Of a stretch of 64,000 nucleotides of DNA, positions 49,862-59,296 are shown in pieces. Numbering within the stretch: the first letter of the stretch is position 1; each line of letters opens with the position of its first letter. Both the position numbers and the translations under genes were made by a program. The notes beneath the pieces were generated by a model. It was not told where the DNA came from, ran no database searches, and was given only the letters and a program-made list of their open reading frames with translations. Source of the DNA: UBA9676 sp035532275 (lineage in GTDB: Bacteria > Actinomycetota > Actinomycetes > Streptosporangiales > Streptosporangiaceae); NCBI GenBank assembly GCA_035532275.1, contig DATKRG010000025.1:1-64000 (forward strand). Direction: 5' to 3'.

Positions 49862-51262
49862 TCAGCCAGCCGCGGCGGGGGCGCCGCTGGCGCTCTGAAG
49901 CTCGGTCGCCAGCCCCGGCGGGACCCGGGCGGTCAGCTCGGTGCCCTGCGCCTCGTGCCGCAGCGCGAGCACCTCCCCCTCCTGATGCACCCGCGCTACC
50001 AGGTCACCCCGGTCGTAGGGCACCAGCACGCTGACCTTCACCTCGCTGCGGGGCAGCCTGTCCTCCACCGCGGCGAGCAGGTCATCGATCCCGGCCCCGG
50101 TCCGGGCGGAGACCACCACGCAGTCCCGCTCCTTGGCCGCCATCCCCTTCACCTCGACCGGGTCGGCGGAGTCCGCCTTGTTGACCACCACGATCTCCGG
50201 CACGTCCGCGGCACCGATCTCGGCCAGCACCTCGCGCACCGCGGCCAGCTGCGCGTACGGGTCGGCGTCGCTGCCGTCCACGACGTGCAGGATGAGATCG
50301 GCCTGGGCGACCTCCTCCAGCGTGGAGCGGAACGCCTCGACCAGCTGGTGCGGCAGGTGCCGGACGAAACCCACCGTGTCGGTCAGGGTGAACCAGCGGC
50401 CGGACGGCGCCCGCGCCCGGCGCACCGAGGGATCCAGGGTGGCGAACAGCGAGTCGTCGACCAGGACACCGGCCCCGGTGAGCCGGTTCAGCAGGCTGGA
50501 CTTCCCGGCATTGGTGTAACCGGCGATGGCCACTGACGGGATCTGGTGACGGCGGCGCTGCCCGCGCTGGACCTCCCGGCTCACCGCCATCTCCGCGATC
50601 TGGCGGCGCAGCTTGGCGGTGCGTGCCCGGATCCGGCGCCGGTCGGTCTCGATCTTGGTCTCGCCGGGTCCCCGGGTGCCGATGCCGCCGCCGCCCGCGA
50701 CCCGGCCGCCCGCCTGCCGGGACAGCGACTCGCCCCAGCCGCGCAGCCGGGGCAGCATGTACTGCAACTGCGCCAGCTCCACCTGCGCCTTGCCCTCCTT
50801 GCTGCGGGCGTGCTGGGCGAAGATGTCGAGGATGAGCGCGGTGCGGTCGATGACCTTGACCTTCACCACGCCCTCCAGCCGGCGCAGCTGGCTGGGGGTG
50901 AGCTCACCGTCGCAGATGACCGTGTCGGCGCCGGTCGCGGTGACCAGGGCCGCCAGCTCGATGGCCTTGCCGGCCCCGATGTAGGTCGCGGAGTCGGGCC
51001 GCCCGCGCCGCTGCACCAGGCCGTCGAGCACGACCGACCCGGCCGTCTCGGCCAGCCGGGACAGCTCACGCAGCGAGTTCTCGGCGCTGACCAGGGTCCC
51101 CTCGGTCCAGACGCCGATCAGGACCACCCGCTCCAGCCGGAGCGCGCGGTACTCGACCTCGGTGACGTCGGTGAGCTCGGTGGACAGGCCGCCCACCCGG
51201 CGCAGCGCCTGCCGGTCGGCAAGGTCGAGCTCGCCAGTCTGGTCCTGCGAGTGCACAGTCAT
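49862..51262 (-). CDS. hflX: GTPase HflX
   Basis: The 466-residue ribosome-associated GTPase rescues stalled or damaged ribosomes. The N-terminal HflX domain (VLDGLVQRRGRPDSATYIGA), the linker GGRVAGGGGIGTRGPGETK, and the G domain with GYTNAGKSSLLNRL, DTVGF and NKAD are intact. ATG 51262 begins MTVHSQDQTGELD. It is divergent from aceB across a 330-bp spacer. Confidence 0.94.
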   Translation of the reverse strand: MTVHSQDQTGELDLADRQALRRVGGLSTELTDVTEVEYRALRLERVVLIGVWTEGTLVSAENSLRELSRLAETAGSVVLDGLVQRRGRPDSATYIGAGKAIELAALVTATGADTVICDGELTPSQLRRLEGVVKVKVIDRTALILDIFAQHARSKEGKAQVELAQLQYMLPRLRGWGESLSRQAGGRVAGGGGIGTRGPGETKIETDRRRIRARTAKLRRQIAEMAVSREVQRGQRRRHQIPSVAIAGYTNAGKSSLLNRLTGAGVLVDDSLFATLDPSVRRARAPSGRWFTLTDTVGFVRHLPHQLVEAFRSTLEEVAQADLILHVVDGSDADPYAQLAAVREVLAEIGAADVPEIVVVNKADSADPVEVKGMAAKERDCVVVSARTGAGIDDLLAAVEDRLPRSEVKVSVLVPYDRGDLVARVHQEGEVLALRHEAQGTELTARVPPGLATELQSASGAPAAAG

Positions 51263-51593
51263 CGCTGCCCCGGATAGATGTTCACGCCGGTCACCGCTGG
51301 TTTCCGGCGCGCGCCCGCGGCCCCCGGCGGGCGGCGGTTCACCCATGCTGCCATGCGTTGCGGCTTTCATTCACTTCAATAACACCCCGGCGGCCCTGGT
51401 TGTGCCCCGGCGGCGGCACCGCGAGCAGCTCAGGCCAGGGTGCGAGCCAGGGCGCGGGCCAGGGCGCGGGAACGCTGCCAGGGCCGGCCTGGGCCGGCCA
51501 CCTTTGACCCAGCTGGCGGCCGGGAGCTAGCGTCGGTCTCACCATCCGTAACGTTGTATCCAGGATGTGATCCACCATCGGGAGGAGTACGAC
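51263..51593. promoter_or_regulatory. hflX-aceB intergenic region with aceB promoter
   Basis: TTGACC (51504-51509) and TAGCGT (51528-51533) with an 18-bp spacer form a good promoter for malate synthase. Just downstream, TATCCAGGATGTGATCC (51557-51573) contains an inverted repeat that could be an operator. The rest (51420-51500) is made of short GGGCGCGG-type repeats. No gene is seen. Confidence 0.6.
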
Positions 51594-53198
51594 ATGGCGG
51601 CTGGCGAAGGCGTTGAGATCACCGGGCCCCCTGCAGACCGGTACGACGAGATCCTCACCCCCGACGCGCTGCGCCTGATCGCCGCGCTTCAGCGCGAGCT
51701 CGGCGGCCGCCGGGCGGAGCTGCTGGCCGCCCGGGCGGCCCGGCAGGAAGAGCTGTCGGCCGGCGGCACGCTCGACTTCCTCCCCGGCACCCGGCAGGTC
51801 CGCGACGACCCCGGCTGGCGGGTGGCGCCGCCCGCGCCGGGCCTGGTGGACCGCCGGGTGGAGATCACCGGCCCGACCGAGCGGAAGATGACCATCAACG
51901 CGCTCAACTCCGGCGCGAACGTGTGGCTGGCCGACTTCGAGGACGCGAACACGCCGCTCTGGGAGAACATGATCATCGGCCAGCTCAACCTGAAGGACAC
52001 CCTGGACCGCACGATCGACTTCACCAGCGAGGAGGGCAAGTCGTACCGGCTGCTGCCGGACGAGGAGCTGGCGACCATCGTGGTCCGGCCGCGCGGCTGG
52101 CATCTGGACGAGAAGCACCTGCTGGTTGACGGGCAGCGGGTGTCGGGCAGCCTGTTCGACTTCGCGCTGTACTTCTTCCACTGCGCCCGCCGGCAGCTGG
52201 ACAAGGGCTGCGGGCCGTACTACTACCTGCCCAAGATCGAGAGCCACCTGGAGGCCAGGCTCTGGAACGACGCGTTCAACATCGCCCAGGACACCCTCGG
52301 CATCCCCCGCGGCACGATCCGGGCCACGGTCCTGGTGGAGACAATCCCGGCGGCGTTCGAGATGGAGGAGATCCTCTACGAGCTGCGCGAGCACAGCGCC
52401 GGGCTGAACGCCGGCCGGTGGGACTACCTGTTCAGCATCATCAAGAAGTTCCGGTCCCGGGGCCGCGACTTCGTGCTGCCCGAGCGCAACTCGGTCACGA
52501 TGACCGCACCGTTCATGCGGTCCTACACCGAGCTGCTGGTGAAGACCTGCCACCGCCGGGGCGCGCACGCCATGGGCGGGATGGCCGCGTTCATCCCGAA
52601 CCGCCGCGACCCGAAGGTCACCGAGATCGCGCTGGCCAAGGTGCGCGACGACAAGAACCGCGAGTCCAGTGACGGCTTCGACGGCTCCTGGGTCGCCCAC
52701 CCGGACCTGGTGGCGCTGTGCAAGGAGGTGTTCGACGCCGCGCTCGGCGACCGGCCGAACCAGCTGGACCGGCTGCGGGAGGAGGTCAGCGTCACCGGCC
52801 CCGACCTGCTGGCGGTGGACAAGACCCCCGGTGTCATCACCGAGGCGGGCCTGCGCAGCAACGTCAGCGTGGCGCTGCAGTACCTGGCGACCTGGCTCGG
52901 CGGCAACGGCGCGGTGGCGATCTTCAACCTGATGGAGGACGCGGCCACCGCGGAGATCTCCCGGTCCCAGGTCTGGCAGTGGCTGCACAACGACGTCACA
53001 CTCGACGACGGCCCGCAGGTGACCAGGGACCTGGTCGAGCGGGTCATCCGGGAGGAACTGGCCACGATCCGGGAAGGTGCGGGCCCCGGCTTCGACGCGG
53101 CCCGCTACGACCAGGCGGTTTCGCTGTTCACCGAGGTCGCCCTGGCCGACGACTACGCCGAGTTCCTCACCCTGCCCGCCTACGAGCGCATGCCCTGA
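51594..53198 (+). CDS. aceB: Malate synthase A
   Basis: The 534-residue enzyme joins glyoxylate and acetyl-CoA to malate. Class A features run through the sequence: MTINALNSGANVWLADFEDA, RGWHLDEKHLLVDG, YYYLPKIESHLEARLW and LVETIPAAFEMEEILYELR. Length fits the class. GGGAGGAG precedes the ATG. It is followed by glcDEF, so the unit takes glycolate to glyoxylate and then to malate. No isocitrate lyase gene is in view. Confidence 0.96.
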   Translation: MAAGEGVEITGPPADRYDEILTPDALRLIAALQRELGGRRAELLAARAARQEELSAGGTLDFLPGTRQVRDDPGWRVAPPAPGLVDRRVEITGPTERKMTINALNSGANVWLADFEDANTPLWENMIIGQLNLKDTLDRTIDFTSEEGKSYRLLPDEELATIVVRPRGWHLDEKHLLVDGQRVSGSLFDFALYFFHCARRQLDKGCGPYYYLPKIESHLEARLWNDAFNIAQDTLGIPRGTIRATVLVETIPAAFEMEEILYELREHSAGLNAGRWDYLFSIIKKFRSRGRDFVLPERNSVTMTAPFMRSYTELLVKTCHRRGAHAMGGMAAFIPNRRDPKVTEIALAKVRDDKNRESSDGFDGSWVAHPDLVALCKEVFDAALGDRPNQLDRLREEVSVTGPDLLAVDKTPGVITEAGLRSNVSVALQYLATWLGGNGAVAIFNLMEDAATAEISRSQVWQWLHNDVTLDDGPQVTRDLVERVIREELATIREGAGPGFDAARYDQAVSLFTEVALADDYAEFLTLPAYERMP

Positions 53199-53207
53199 CG
53201 CCCGCCT

Positions 53208-53262
53208 CCATGATCACGGACACTTTCCCGCGCTATTCGCGGAGAATCGTCCGTGATCATGG
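53208..53262. terminator. CATGATC-family hairpin (copy B)
   Basis: Fourteen perfect pairs (CCATGATCACGGAC with GTCCGTGATCATGG) cap a 55-nt imperfect stem with loop CTATT. It lies 10 nt after the aceB stop and before glcD. The core ACTTTCCCGC resembles ACTTTTACGC of copy A (11298). Confidence 0.75.
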
Positions 53263-53316
53263 AATTCGCCGCCGCCGCGGGGCAGTCTGGGAGGTAACAC
53301 CGGCCGAGGGAGGGCG

Positions 53317-54771
53317 ATGATCGAGCACCTGGTCCCGGCGATGGCGGAGATCTGCGGCCGCGACGGCGTGGTGACCGACCCGCTGGACCTGCGCACCTAC
53401 GAGTGCGACGGCCTCACCTCGCACCGGGCCGCACCGGCGATGGTGGTCCTGCCCAGGACCGCGGAGCAGGTCGCCGCGGTGGTCCGGGTGTGCGCGGCGG
53501 CCAAGGTGCCGTTCGTGGCCCGCGGCTCGGGCACCGGCCTGTCGGGCGGCGCACTGCCCCGGGCCGACGGGGTGCTGATCGTCACCTCCCGGATGCGGCG
53601 CATCATCGCGGTCGACCCGGCCAGCCAGCGGGCCATCGTCGAGCCGGGGGTCACCAATCTGGCGGTGAGCACCGCGGCCCGCCCGTACGGCTACTTCTAC
53701 GCGCCCGACCCGTCCAGCCAGCAGGTCTGCTCGGTGGGCGGGAACGTGGCGGAGAACTCCGGCGGCGCCCACTGCCTCAAGCACGGGTTCACCGTGCACC
53801 ATGTGCTGGGCCTGGAGATCGTCACCCCGGCGGGCGAGCTGGTCTGGCTGGGCGACGGCACCGGCAGTGCGCCCGGCTACGACCTGATGGGCGCCTTCAT
53901 CGGCTCCGAGGGCACGCTCGGCATCGCCACCAAGATCATCGTGAAGCTGACGAAGATCCCGCAGATGGTCACCTGCCTGCTGGCCGGGTTCGAGACCACC
54001 GGCGCGGGCGGGGCTGCGGTCTCGGCGATCATCGGGGCCGGCATCGTGCCGGCCGCGATCGAGATGATGGACGCGCTGGCGATCGAGGCCGCCGAGGAAG
54101 CAGTGGCCTGCAACTACCCCGAAGGCGCGGGGGCGGTCCTCATCGTGGAACTCGACGGTCCGGAATCGGACGTGCGCCGGGACCGCGAGGCTGTCCGCAC
54201 GCTCTGCCAGGAGGCGGGCTCGACCGAGATCAGGGAGGCCGTGGACGCGGCCGAGCGGGCTGCCATCTGGGTGGGCCGCAAGTCGGCGTTCGCGGCGGTC
54301 GGCCGGATCTGCCCCGCCTACATCGTCCAGGACGGGGTGGTCCCGCGCACCGCGCTCGGGTCGGTGCTCGACAAGATCGCCCAGCTGTCGGCCGAGTCCG
54401 GGATCCGGGTCGCGAACGTGTTCCATGCCGGTGACGGGAACCTGCACCCGCTCGTCCTCTACGACGACAGCTCCCCGGCGGCCACCACCGCGGCCGAGGA
54501 GCTGTCCGGCGCGATCCTGGACCTGTGCATCAGCCACGGCGGCTCCATCACCGGCGAGCACGGCGTCGGCGTGGACAAGTCCCGGTACATGCCCAAGATG
54601 TTCGGGGCCGACGACCTGGACACCATGCAGCTGCTGCGGTGCGCGTTCGACCCGCAGAACCTGTGCAACCCGGGCAAGATCTTCCCCACGCCTCGGCTGT
54701 GCGGGGAGGTGCCCGGCGCCCGGCGCGGCCCGCACCCCCTGGTCGCCTCCGGGCAGGCTGAGCAGTTCTGA
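53317..54771 (+). CDS. glcD: Glycolate oxidase subunit GlcD (FAD-linked)
   Basis: The 484-residue FAD-binding oxidase oxidises glycolate (or D-lactate) to glyoxylate. The FAD domain has VPFVARGSGTGLSGGALPR and SVGGNVAENSGGAHCLKHG, and the C-terminus has VFHAGDGNLHPLVLYDD and ITGEHGVGVDKSRYMPKMFG. GGGAGG precedes the ATG. glcE follows 23 bp later. The neighbouring malate synthase favours glycolate as substrate over D-lactate. Confidence 0.93.
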   Translation: MIEHLVPAMAEICGRDGVVTDPLDLRTYECDGLTSHRAAPAMVVLPRTAEQVAAVVRVCAAAKVPFVARGSGTGLSGGALPRADGVLIVTSRMRRIIAVDPASQRAIVEPGVTNLAVSTAARPYGYFYAPDPSSQQVCSVGGNVAENSGGAHCLKHGFTVHHVLGLEIVTPAGELVWLGDGTGSAPGYDLMGAFIGSEGTLGIATKIIVKLTKIPQMVTCLLAGFETTGAGGAAVSAIIGAGIVPAAIEMMDALAIEAAEEAVACNYPEGAGAVLIVELDGPESDVRRDREAVRTLCQEAGSTEIREAVDAAERAAIWVGRKSAFAAVGRICPAYIVQDGVVPRTALGSVLDKIAQLSAESGIRVANVFHAGDGNLHPLVLYDDSSPAATTAAEELSGAILDLCISHGGSITGEHGVGVDKSRYMPKMFGADDLDTMQLLRCAFDPQNLCNPGKIFPTPRLCGEVPGARRGPHPLVASGQAEQF

Positions 54772-54794
54772 TGCCGGCGTGGAGGAGGTGAGCC

Positions 54795-56156
54795 ATGGCT
54801 GGTGACGCGGTCCTGCGGGCGCTGGCCACCGCCTGCCCAGCGGCGCGGGCAGCGGACGGCAGCGACGCCGTGGCCGGGGTGACACCCCGCTACGCCGCCT
54901 CGCCCGCCAGCGTCGCCGAGGCCAGCGCGCTGCTGCACGCGGCCGCTGACCATGGCCTGTGCGTGGTCGCCCGGGGCAGCGGGAGCCGGCTGGACTGGGG
55001 CGCCGCGCCTCACCGCTGTGACCTGGTGGTCGACACGACGCTGCTGAACCAGGTGGTCGAGCACGCCGCCGGGGACCTGGTGACGCGGGTCCAGGCCGGG
55101 GTCGGCCTGGACCGGCTCGGCGAGGTGCTCGCCGCTGCCGGGCAGCAGCTCGCCCTGGACGCCCTGGCAGGCGTCCGCAACGGGACCGCCGCGGACGCCG
55201 GCTCGGCCGCGGGCGGGAACGGCTCCGCGGGCCAGCCCGCGACCATCGGCGGGACGCTCGCGACCGGCGTGGCCGGGCCACGGCGCCTGCGCTACGGTAC
55301 GCCGCGGGATCTGGTGATCGGGATCACCGTGGTGCGGGCCGACGGGACGGTCGCCTCCTCGGGCGGCAAGGTGGTCAAGAACGTGGCCGGCTACGACCTC
55401 GGCAAGTTGTTCGCCGGGTCCTACGGCACGCTCGGGCTGATCGTGGAAGCGGTGTTCCGGCTGCACCCGCTGCCGTCAGCGGCCGGGTACACGACGATGG
55501 CGGCCGACGGGCCGGCCGCGGCCCACCGCGCCGTCGCCGCCGCGGCCGGCAGCGAGCTCGCACCCACCGCGGTGGAGATCAGCCGGTCCGGCCGGGGCCA
55601 GCCGGTACGGGTGGGTGTCCTGCTGGAAGGGGACCCGGCCGGGGTGGACGAGCGCTCGGCTGTCCTGCGCGCGCTGCTGGGTGACGGGGCCATGACGGCG
55701 CCGGAACCGCCGGGCTGGTGGGGCCGCTACGACCCCGGCACCGGCACGCTCATCCGGGTCGCGTTCTGGGCGGACGCGCTGCCGCGGGTCCTGGCCGTGA
55801 TCGACGCCGCCGCCGCGGCCGCGGGCGTGGACCCGCTGGTCGCCGGTTCTGCCGCCGCCGGGGTGGTCTACGCCGCGCTCCGCGAGGACGCCGACACCGG
55901 TGCGGCCGCCGGGTTCATCGCCGCCCTGCGGGCCGCCCTGGCCCGGGGGGAGGCCGATGCCAGGCCGCAGGCCGCGGCCCGGCCGGACAGCCCCCCGGTG
56001 CTGGCCAGCGTGGTCGTGCTGCACGCCCCGCCGCCGGTGCGGGACCAGGTGGACCTGTGGGGCCCGGTGCCCGGGCTGGCCCTCATGCGGGCGGTCAAGG
56101 ACCAGTTCGATCCAGGGCACCGGATGGCGCCCGGCCGTTTCGTGGGAGGTATCTGA
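54795..56156 (+). CDS. glcE: Glycolate oxidase subunit GlcE (FAD-binding)
   Basis: The 453-residue second FAD-binding subunit of glycolate oxidase has VVARGSGSRLDWGAAPHRC, ATIGGTLATGVAGPRRLRYG and SSGGKVVKNVAGYDLGKLF. The ATG has GGAGGAGG upstream. Its stop overlaps the glcF start (TGATG), showing translational coupling. Its length is somewhat above the family norm because of an alanine-rich C-terminal part. Confidence 0.92.
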   Translation: MAGDAVLRALATACPAARAADGSDAVAGVTPRYAASPASVAEASALLHAAADHGLCVVARGSGSRLDWGAAPHRCDLVVDTTLLNQVVEHAAGDLVTRVQAGVGLDRLGEVLAAAGQQLALDALAGVRNGTAADAGSAAGGNGSAGQPATIGGTLATGVAGPRRLRYGTPRDLVIGITVVRADGTVASSGGKVVKNVAGYDLGKLFAGSYGTLGLIVEAVFRLHPLPSAAGYTTMAADGPAAAHRAVAAAAGSELAPTAVEISRSGRGQPVRVGVLLEGDPAGVDERSAVLRALLGDGAMTAPEPPGWWGRYDPGTGTLIRVAFWADALPRVLAVIDAAAAAAGVDPLVAGSAAAGVVYAALREDADTGAAAGFIAALRAALARGEADARPQAAARPDSPPVLASVVVLHAPPPVRDQVDLWGPVPGLALMRAVKDQFDPGHRMAPGRFVGGI

Positions 56157-57640
56157 TGACAGCGGTGGACCCGGACGCGGGCTCCCCGGAACCCCCCAGC
56201 GGTCCGGACCCGGAGGCCAGGCGGGTGGTGCCCGATGTCCTGGACCCCACCGGCGAGCTGCGGTCCGTCGCCAGCGACTGTGTCCACTGCGGGTTCTGCC
56301 TGCCCGCCTGCCCGACCTACCAGCTGTGGGGCGAGGAGATGGACTCGCCGCGTGGCCGCATCCACCTGATCAGCCAGGCGCTCGCCGGGACGCAGCTCAC
56401 CGAGGCGGCCGCCGGCCACCTTGACCGCTGTCTCGGCTGCATGGCGTGCCTGCCGGCCTGCCCGTCCGGGGTCCGCTACGACCGCCTGATCGAGGCGGCC
56501 AGGACCTGGACCGAGGAGCCGCCGGACGGGCTCGTCCCGGCCCCGGCCCGGACCGCCCGCGAACGGGCGATGCGGGCGGCCATCTTCGCGACGTTCCCCT
56601 ACCCGCGGCGGCTGCGGGCTCTGCTGGGGCCGCTGCGGGCCGCCCAGTGGACCCGGCTTGACCGGCTGGCCGGAAGCCGTGCCGCGCAGCGGCTGGCACC
56701 TGAGCTCGCCGTCGCCATGCGGCTGGCGCCCGGGCATGCGCCCGCTGCCCGGGCCGGCGCACTGCCGGGCCGGGTGCCCGCCGCGGGCGAGCGCCGGGCC
56801 GTGGTCGGCATGCTCACCGGCTGCGTCCAGCAGGTCTTCTTCCCAGAGGTGAACGCGGCCACCGCCCGGGTGCTCGCGGCCGAAGGCTGTGACGTCATCA
56901 TCCCGGCCGGCCAGGGCTGCTGCGGGGCGCTGTCGCTGCACTCGGGCCGGGCATCGCAGGCGGTCAGGCTCGCCCGGCGGACCATCGCCGAGTTCGAGCG
57001 TGCCGGGGTAGACGCGATCGTGGTCAACTCCGCGGGCTGCGGGTCGGCGATGAAGGAGTACGGCGCGCTGCTCGCCGACGGCGGCGGCCACCGCGGCGGG
57101 CCGCCTCCCGCCGATGCCAGCGGGCAGCCAGATCCCGCGGGCTGGCCGGCCCGGGCCGCCGCGATCGCCGGCAAGGTGCGTGACTTCTCCGAGTTCCTGG
57201 TCGAGTTGTTCGACAGCGCGGGCGGGCCGCGGGCGGTCCGCCATGGGCTGGCCGTCACGGCCGCCTACCACGACGCCTGTCACCTGGCTCACGCGCAGCG
57301 GATCCGCCAGCAGCCACGCGACCTGCTGCGGGCCATCCCCGGGCTGACCCTGGCCGAGGTCGGGGACGGCGGGACCTGCTGCGGCTCAGCCGGGCTCTAC
57401 AACCTGCTCCAGCCGGAAGCCGCGCGGGAGCTGGGCGAGCGCAAGGCGGCCGCGATCATGGCAACCGGGGCCTCCCTGGTCGTGTCGGCCAACCCCGGCT
57501 GCAGTCTCCAGATCGCCTCCGCCACGGCCAGCGCCGGCGGCGACGCGCCCGCCGTGGCGCACATCGCCGAGGTGCTCGATGCGAGCCTGCGCGGGCTGCC
57601 CGTGCGGGCGCTGACCGGCTCCGCGGGCGCCCAGAGGTGA
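56156..57640 (+). CDS. glcF: Glycolate oxidase iron-sulfur subunit GlcF
   Basis: The 494-residue protein has two 4Fe-4S ferredoxin motifs (CVHCGFCLPACPTY and CLGCMACLPACPSG) and two CCG domains (CCGALSLHSGR and CCGSAGLYNLL). It carries electrons from GlcDE to the respiratory chain. The ATG overlaps the glcE stop by 1 nt. An extra Gly/Pro-rich loop of about 25 residues (ADGGGHRGGPPPADASGQP) interrupts the second half. It converges with dapF. Confidence 0.94.
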   Translation: MTAVDPDAGSPEPPSGPDPEARRVVPDVLDPTGELRSVASDCVHCGFCLPACPTYQLWGEEMDSPRGRIHLISQALAGTQLTEAAAGHLDRCLGCMACLPACPSGVRYDRLIEAARTWTEEPPDGLVPAPARTARERAMRAAIFATFPYPRRLRALLGPLRAAQWTRLDRLAGSRAAQRLAPELAVAMRLAPGHAPAARAGALPGRVPAAGERRAVVGMLTGCVQQVFFPEVNAATARVLAAEGCDVIIPAGQGCCGALSLHSGRASQAVRLARRTIAEFERAGVDAIVVNSAGCGSAMKEYGALLADGGGHRGGPPPADASGQPDPAGWPARAAAIAGKVRDFSEFLVELFDSAGGPRAVRHGLAVTAAYHDACHLAHAQRIRQQPRDLLRAIPGLTLAEVGDGGTCCGSAGLYNLLQPEAARELGERKAAAIMATGASLVVSANPGCSLQIASATASAGGDAPAVAHIAEVLDASLRGLPVRALTGSAGAQR

Positions 57641-57670
57641 TGCGGGCGGGCCCCGCCCGGAGGCGATGCG

Positions 57671-58528
57671 CTAGCGCGGGCCGTGGCTGGCGACCACATC
57701 CGCGGCAGCCAGCCAGGCGGGGTTCAGCTCGCCTTCGGCGACGATCACGGCGGGCCCGCCAAGCCAGCTCGCGCCCGCCGCCAGCTCCACGGTGAGCTGC
57801 CCGCCCGGCACCGTCACCTGCCATGTGCCGTCGTCACGCCCGGCGGCCGTGGCGGCGGCAGCGGCCGCGGCGACCGCGCCGGTCCCGCACGACCTGGTCT
57901 CGCCCGAGCCGCGCTCGTGGACCCGCATCTGGAGGGCGCGCGGCCCGGTCGGCAGGACCAGCTCCACGTTCCCGCCCTCGGGGAACTGGGCCGGGTCAAG
58001 CTCCGGTGGCACCGTCAGGTCGAAGCCGGCCAGCGGCATGCCGACCAGACAGGCCAGATGCGGGTTCCCCACCGAGACCCGCAGCCCGTCCCAGGGCCGG
58101 CCGCCGATGACGGCCCGGCCCGGCCCGAGCACGGCGGCCCGGCCCATCTCGGCGGTCACGGTACCGTCGTCCTCCAGCCGGACCTGGCGGACCCCGGACC
58201 TGGTCGCCACCGCGAAGGCCGGCCCCTGCGCCAGGCCGCGACCGGCCAGGTAGCGGGCGAACACCCGGATGCCGTTGCCGCACATCTCGGCCACGCTGCC
58301 GTCGGAGTTGCGGTAGTCCATGAACCATTCGGCGAGCTGGAAGCCGCCGGGCACCCCGGCGGCTTCCACCGCTCGTGTCCGCACCGCGCGCAGCACCCCG
58401 TCCGCACCAATCCCGGTCCGCCGGTCACACAGCCGCACCGCCAGGGCAGGCGAAAGCCCCTGGCCAGCGTCGGGGTCGACCAGGATCACGAAGTCGTTCC
58501 CGGTGCCGTGCCCCTTCGCGAACCGCAT
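57671..58528 (-). CDS. dapF: Diaminopimelate epimerase
   Basis: The 285-residue enzyme converts LL- to meso-diaminopimelate for lysine and peptidoglycan. Both catalytic cysteines are present (EMCGNGIRVFARYLAG and SCGTGAVAAAAAAA). ATG 58528 begins MRFAKGHGTGNDFVILVDPD. TACCAT (58540-58535) ends 6 nt before the ATG with no ribosome-binding site, a likely leaderless mRNA. It lies in the miaB-miaA-dapF neighbourhood. Confidence 0.96.
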   Translation of the reverse strand: MRFAKGHGTGNDFVILVDPDAGQGLSPALAVRLCDRRTGIGADGVLRAVRTRAVEAAGVPGGFQLAEWFMDYRNSDGSVAEMCGNGIRVFARYLAGRGLAQGPAFAVATRSGVRQVRLEDDGTVTAEMGRAAVLGPGRAVIGGRPWDGLRVSVGNPHLACLVGMPLAGFDLTVPPELDPAQFPEGGNVELVLPTGPRALQMRVHERGSGETRSCGTGAVAAAAAAATAAGRDDGTWQVTVPGGQLTVELAAGASWLGGPAVIVAEGELNPAWLAAADVVASHGPR

Positions 58529-58534
58529 GGGCCG

Positions 58535-58540
58535 ATGGTA
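58535..58540 (-). promoter_or_regulatory. -10 box (TACCAT) of dapF
   Basis: TACCAT is followed by 6 nt and then the dapF ATG, the same arrangement as at several other genes in this window. Confidence 0.5.
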
Positions 58541-58702
58541 GCCAGTGGCGGCCACCGGGCGGCGGCCCCGGTCACGGGCCAGCCAGTGAGCAGGCCCGTG
58601 CGGGACGCCGAAGATCGGCGGGCTGCGGCGGGAACCGGCGCGGGGCGGCGTCCGTCCAACGCGCAGAACCCGTCATGCCGGTGAATGAAGGGAAAGGACC
58701 TG

Positions 58703-59296
58703 ATGCCCCGTATCAGCCGTTCTCGCCTGCTCTGGGCGGCCCTCGGCGCGGTCGTGCTGCTGGGTGCTGCCGTCTGGGCCGGCCGCGTCACCGCCTCCCC
58801 CGCGGCGGCGGGCCCGCTCCCGGCCGCCGTGACCGCCCTGCCCCAGGGCAGGGCGGCTGACGCGGTCACCACTGGCCGCGGGTCGCCGCTGATCTCCTAC
58901 CCCACCTGGTGCTGCTCCACCGGCAGCCCGCTGGGCCTCACCGTGACCGGGCAGGCCACGGCGCGGGGAACGGGGTCAGCGGCCAGGGTCACGGCCATCG
59001 CCAGGGCCACGGCGGACGCGGCCGGCCAGGCCAAGGCCGCCGCGGCTGCGGCCGGCATCGCGCTCGGGAAGATCGTCAACATGCAGGTTTCCGCCTCCCC
59101 CTACCCTTACCCGGTCCCCTTGGGAGCCGCTTCCGGTACTCCCGGCCCGGCCGGGAGCACCACCGGCCCGGCCGTCGCGGGCGGCCAGGGCGGTGCCCCC
59201 TCCCCGGGGCTGATGTGCCCGGAGGCGGCGCAGTGCCCGGGCTACCCGGGCGCCAGCACTTCCGCGACGGTCACCATCACGTGGGCGATCGCCTAG
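58703..59296 (+). CDS. Secreted SIMPL-like (DUF541) protein
   Basis: The 197-residue protein starts with a membrane or signal segment (RLLWAALGAVVLLGAAVWAG). A short SIMPL-like domain follows: GLTVTGQATARGTGSAAR, ATADAAGQAKAAAAAAGIAL, and a final ATVTITWAI strand. A Pro/Gly/Tyr-rich insert with two cysteines separates the last strands. SIMPL proteins are periplasmic or secreted with unclear roles. ATG 58703 is preferred to 58685 for its AGGA site. Its stop overlaps the miaA stop. Confidence 0.65.
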   Translation: MPRISRSRLLWAALGAVVLLGAAVWAGRVTASPAAAGPLPAAVTALPQGRAADAVTTGRGSPLISYPTWCCSTGSPLGLTVTGQATARGTGSAARVTAIARATADAAGQAKAAAAAAGIALGKIVNMQVSASPYPYPVPLGAASGTPGPAGSTTGPAVAGGQGGAPSPGLMCPEAAQCPGYPGASTSATVTITWAIA

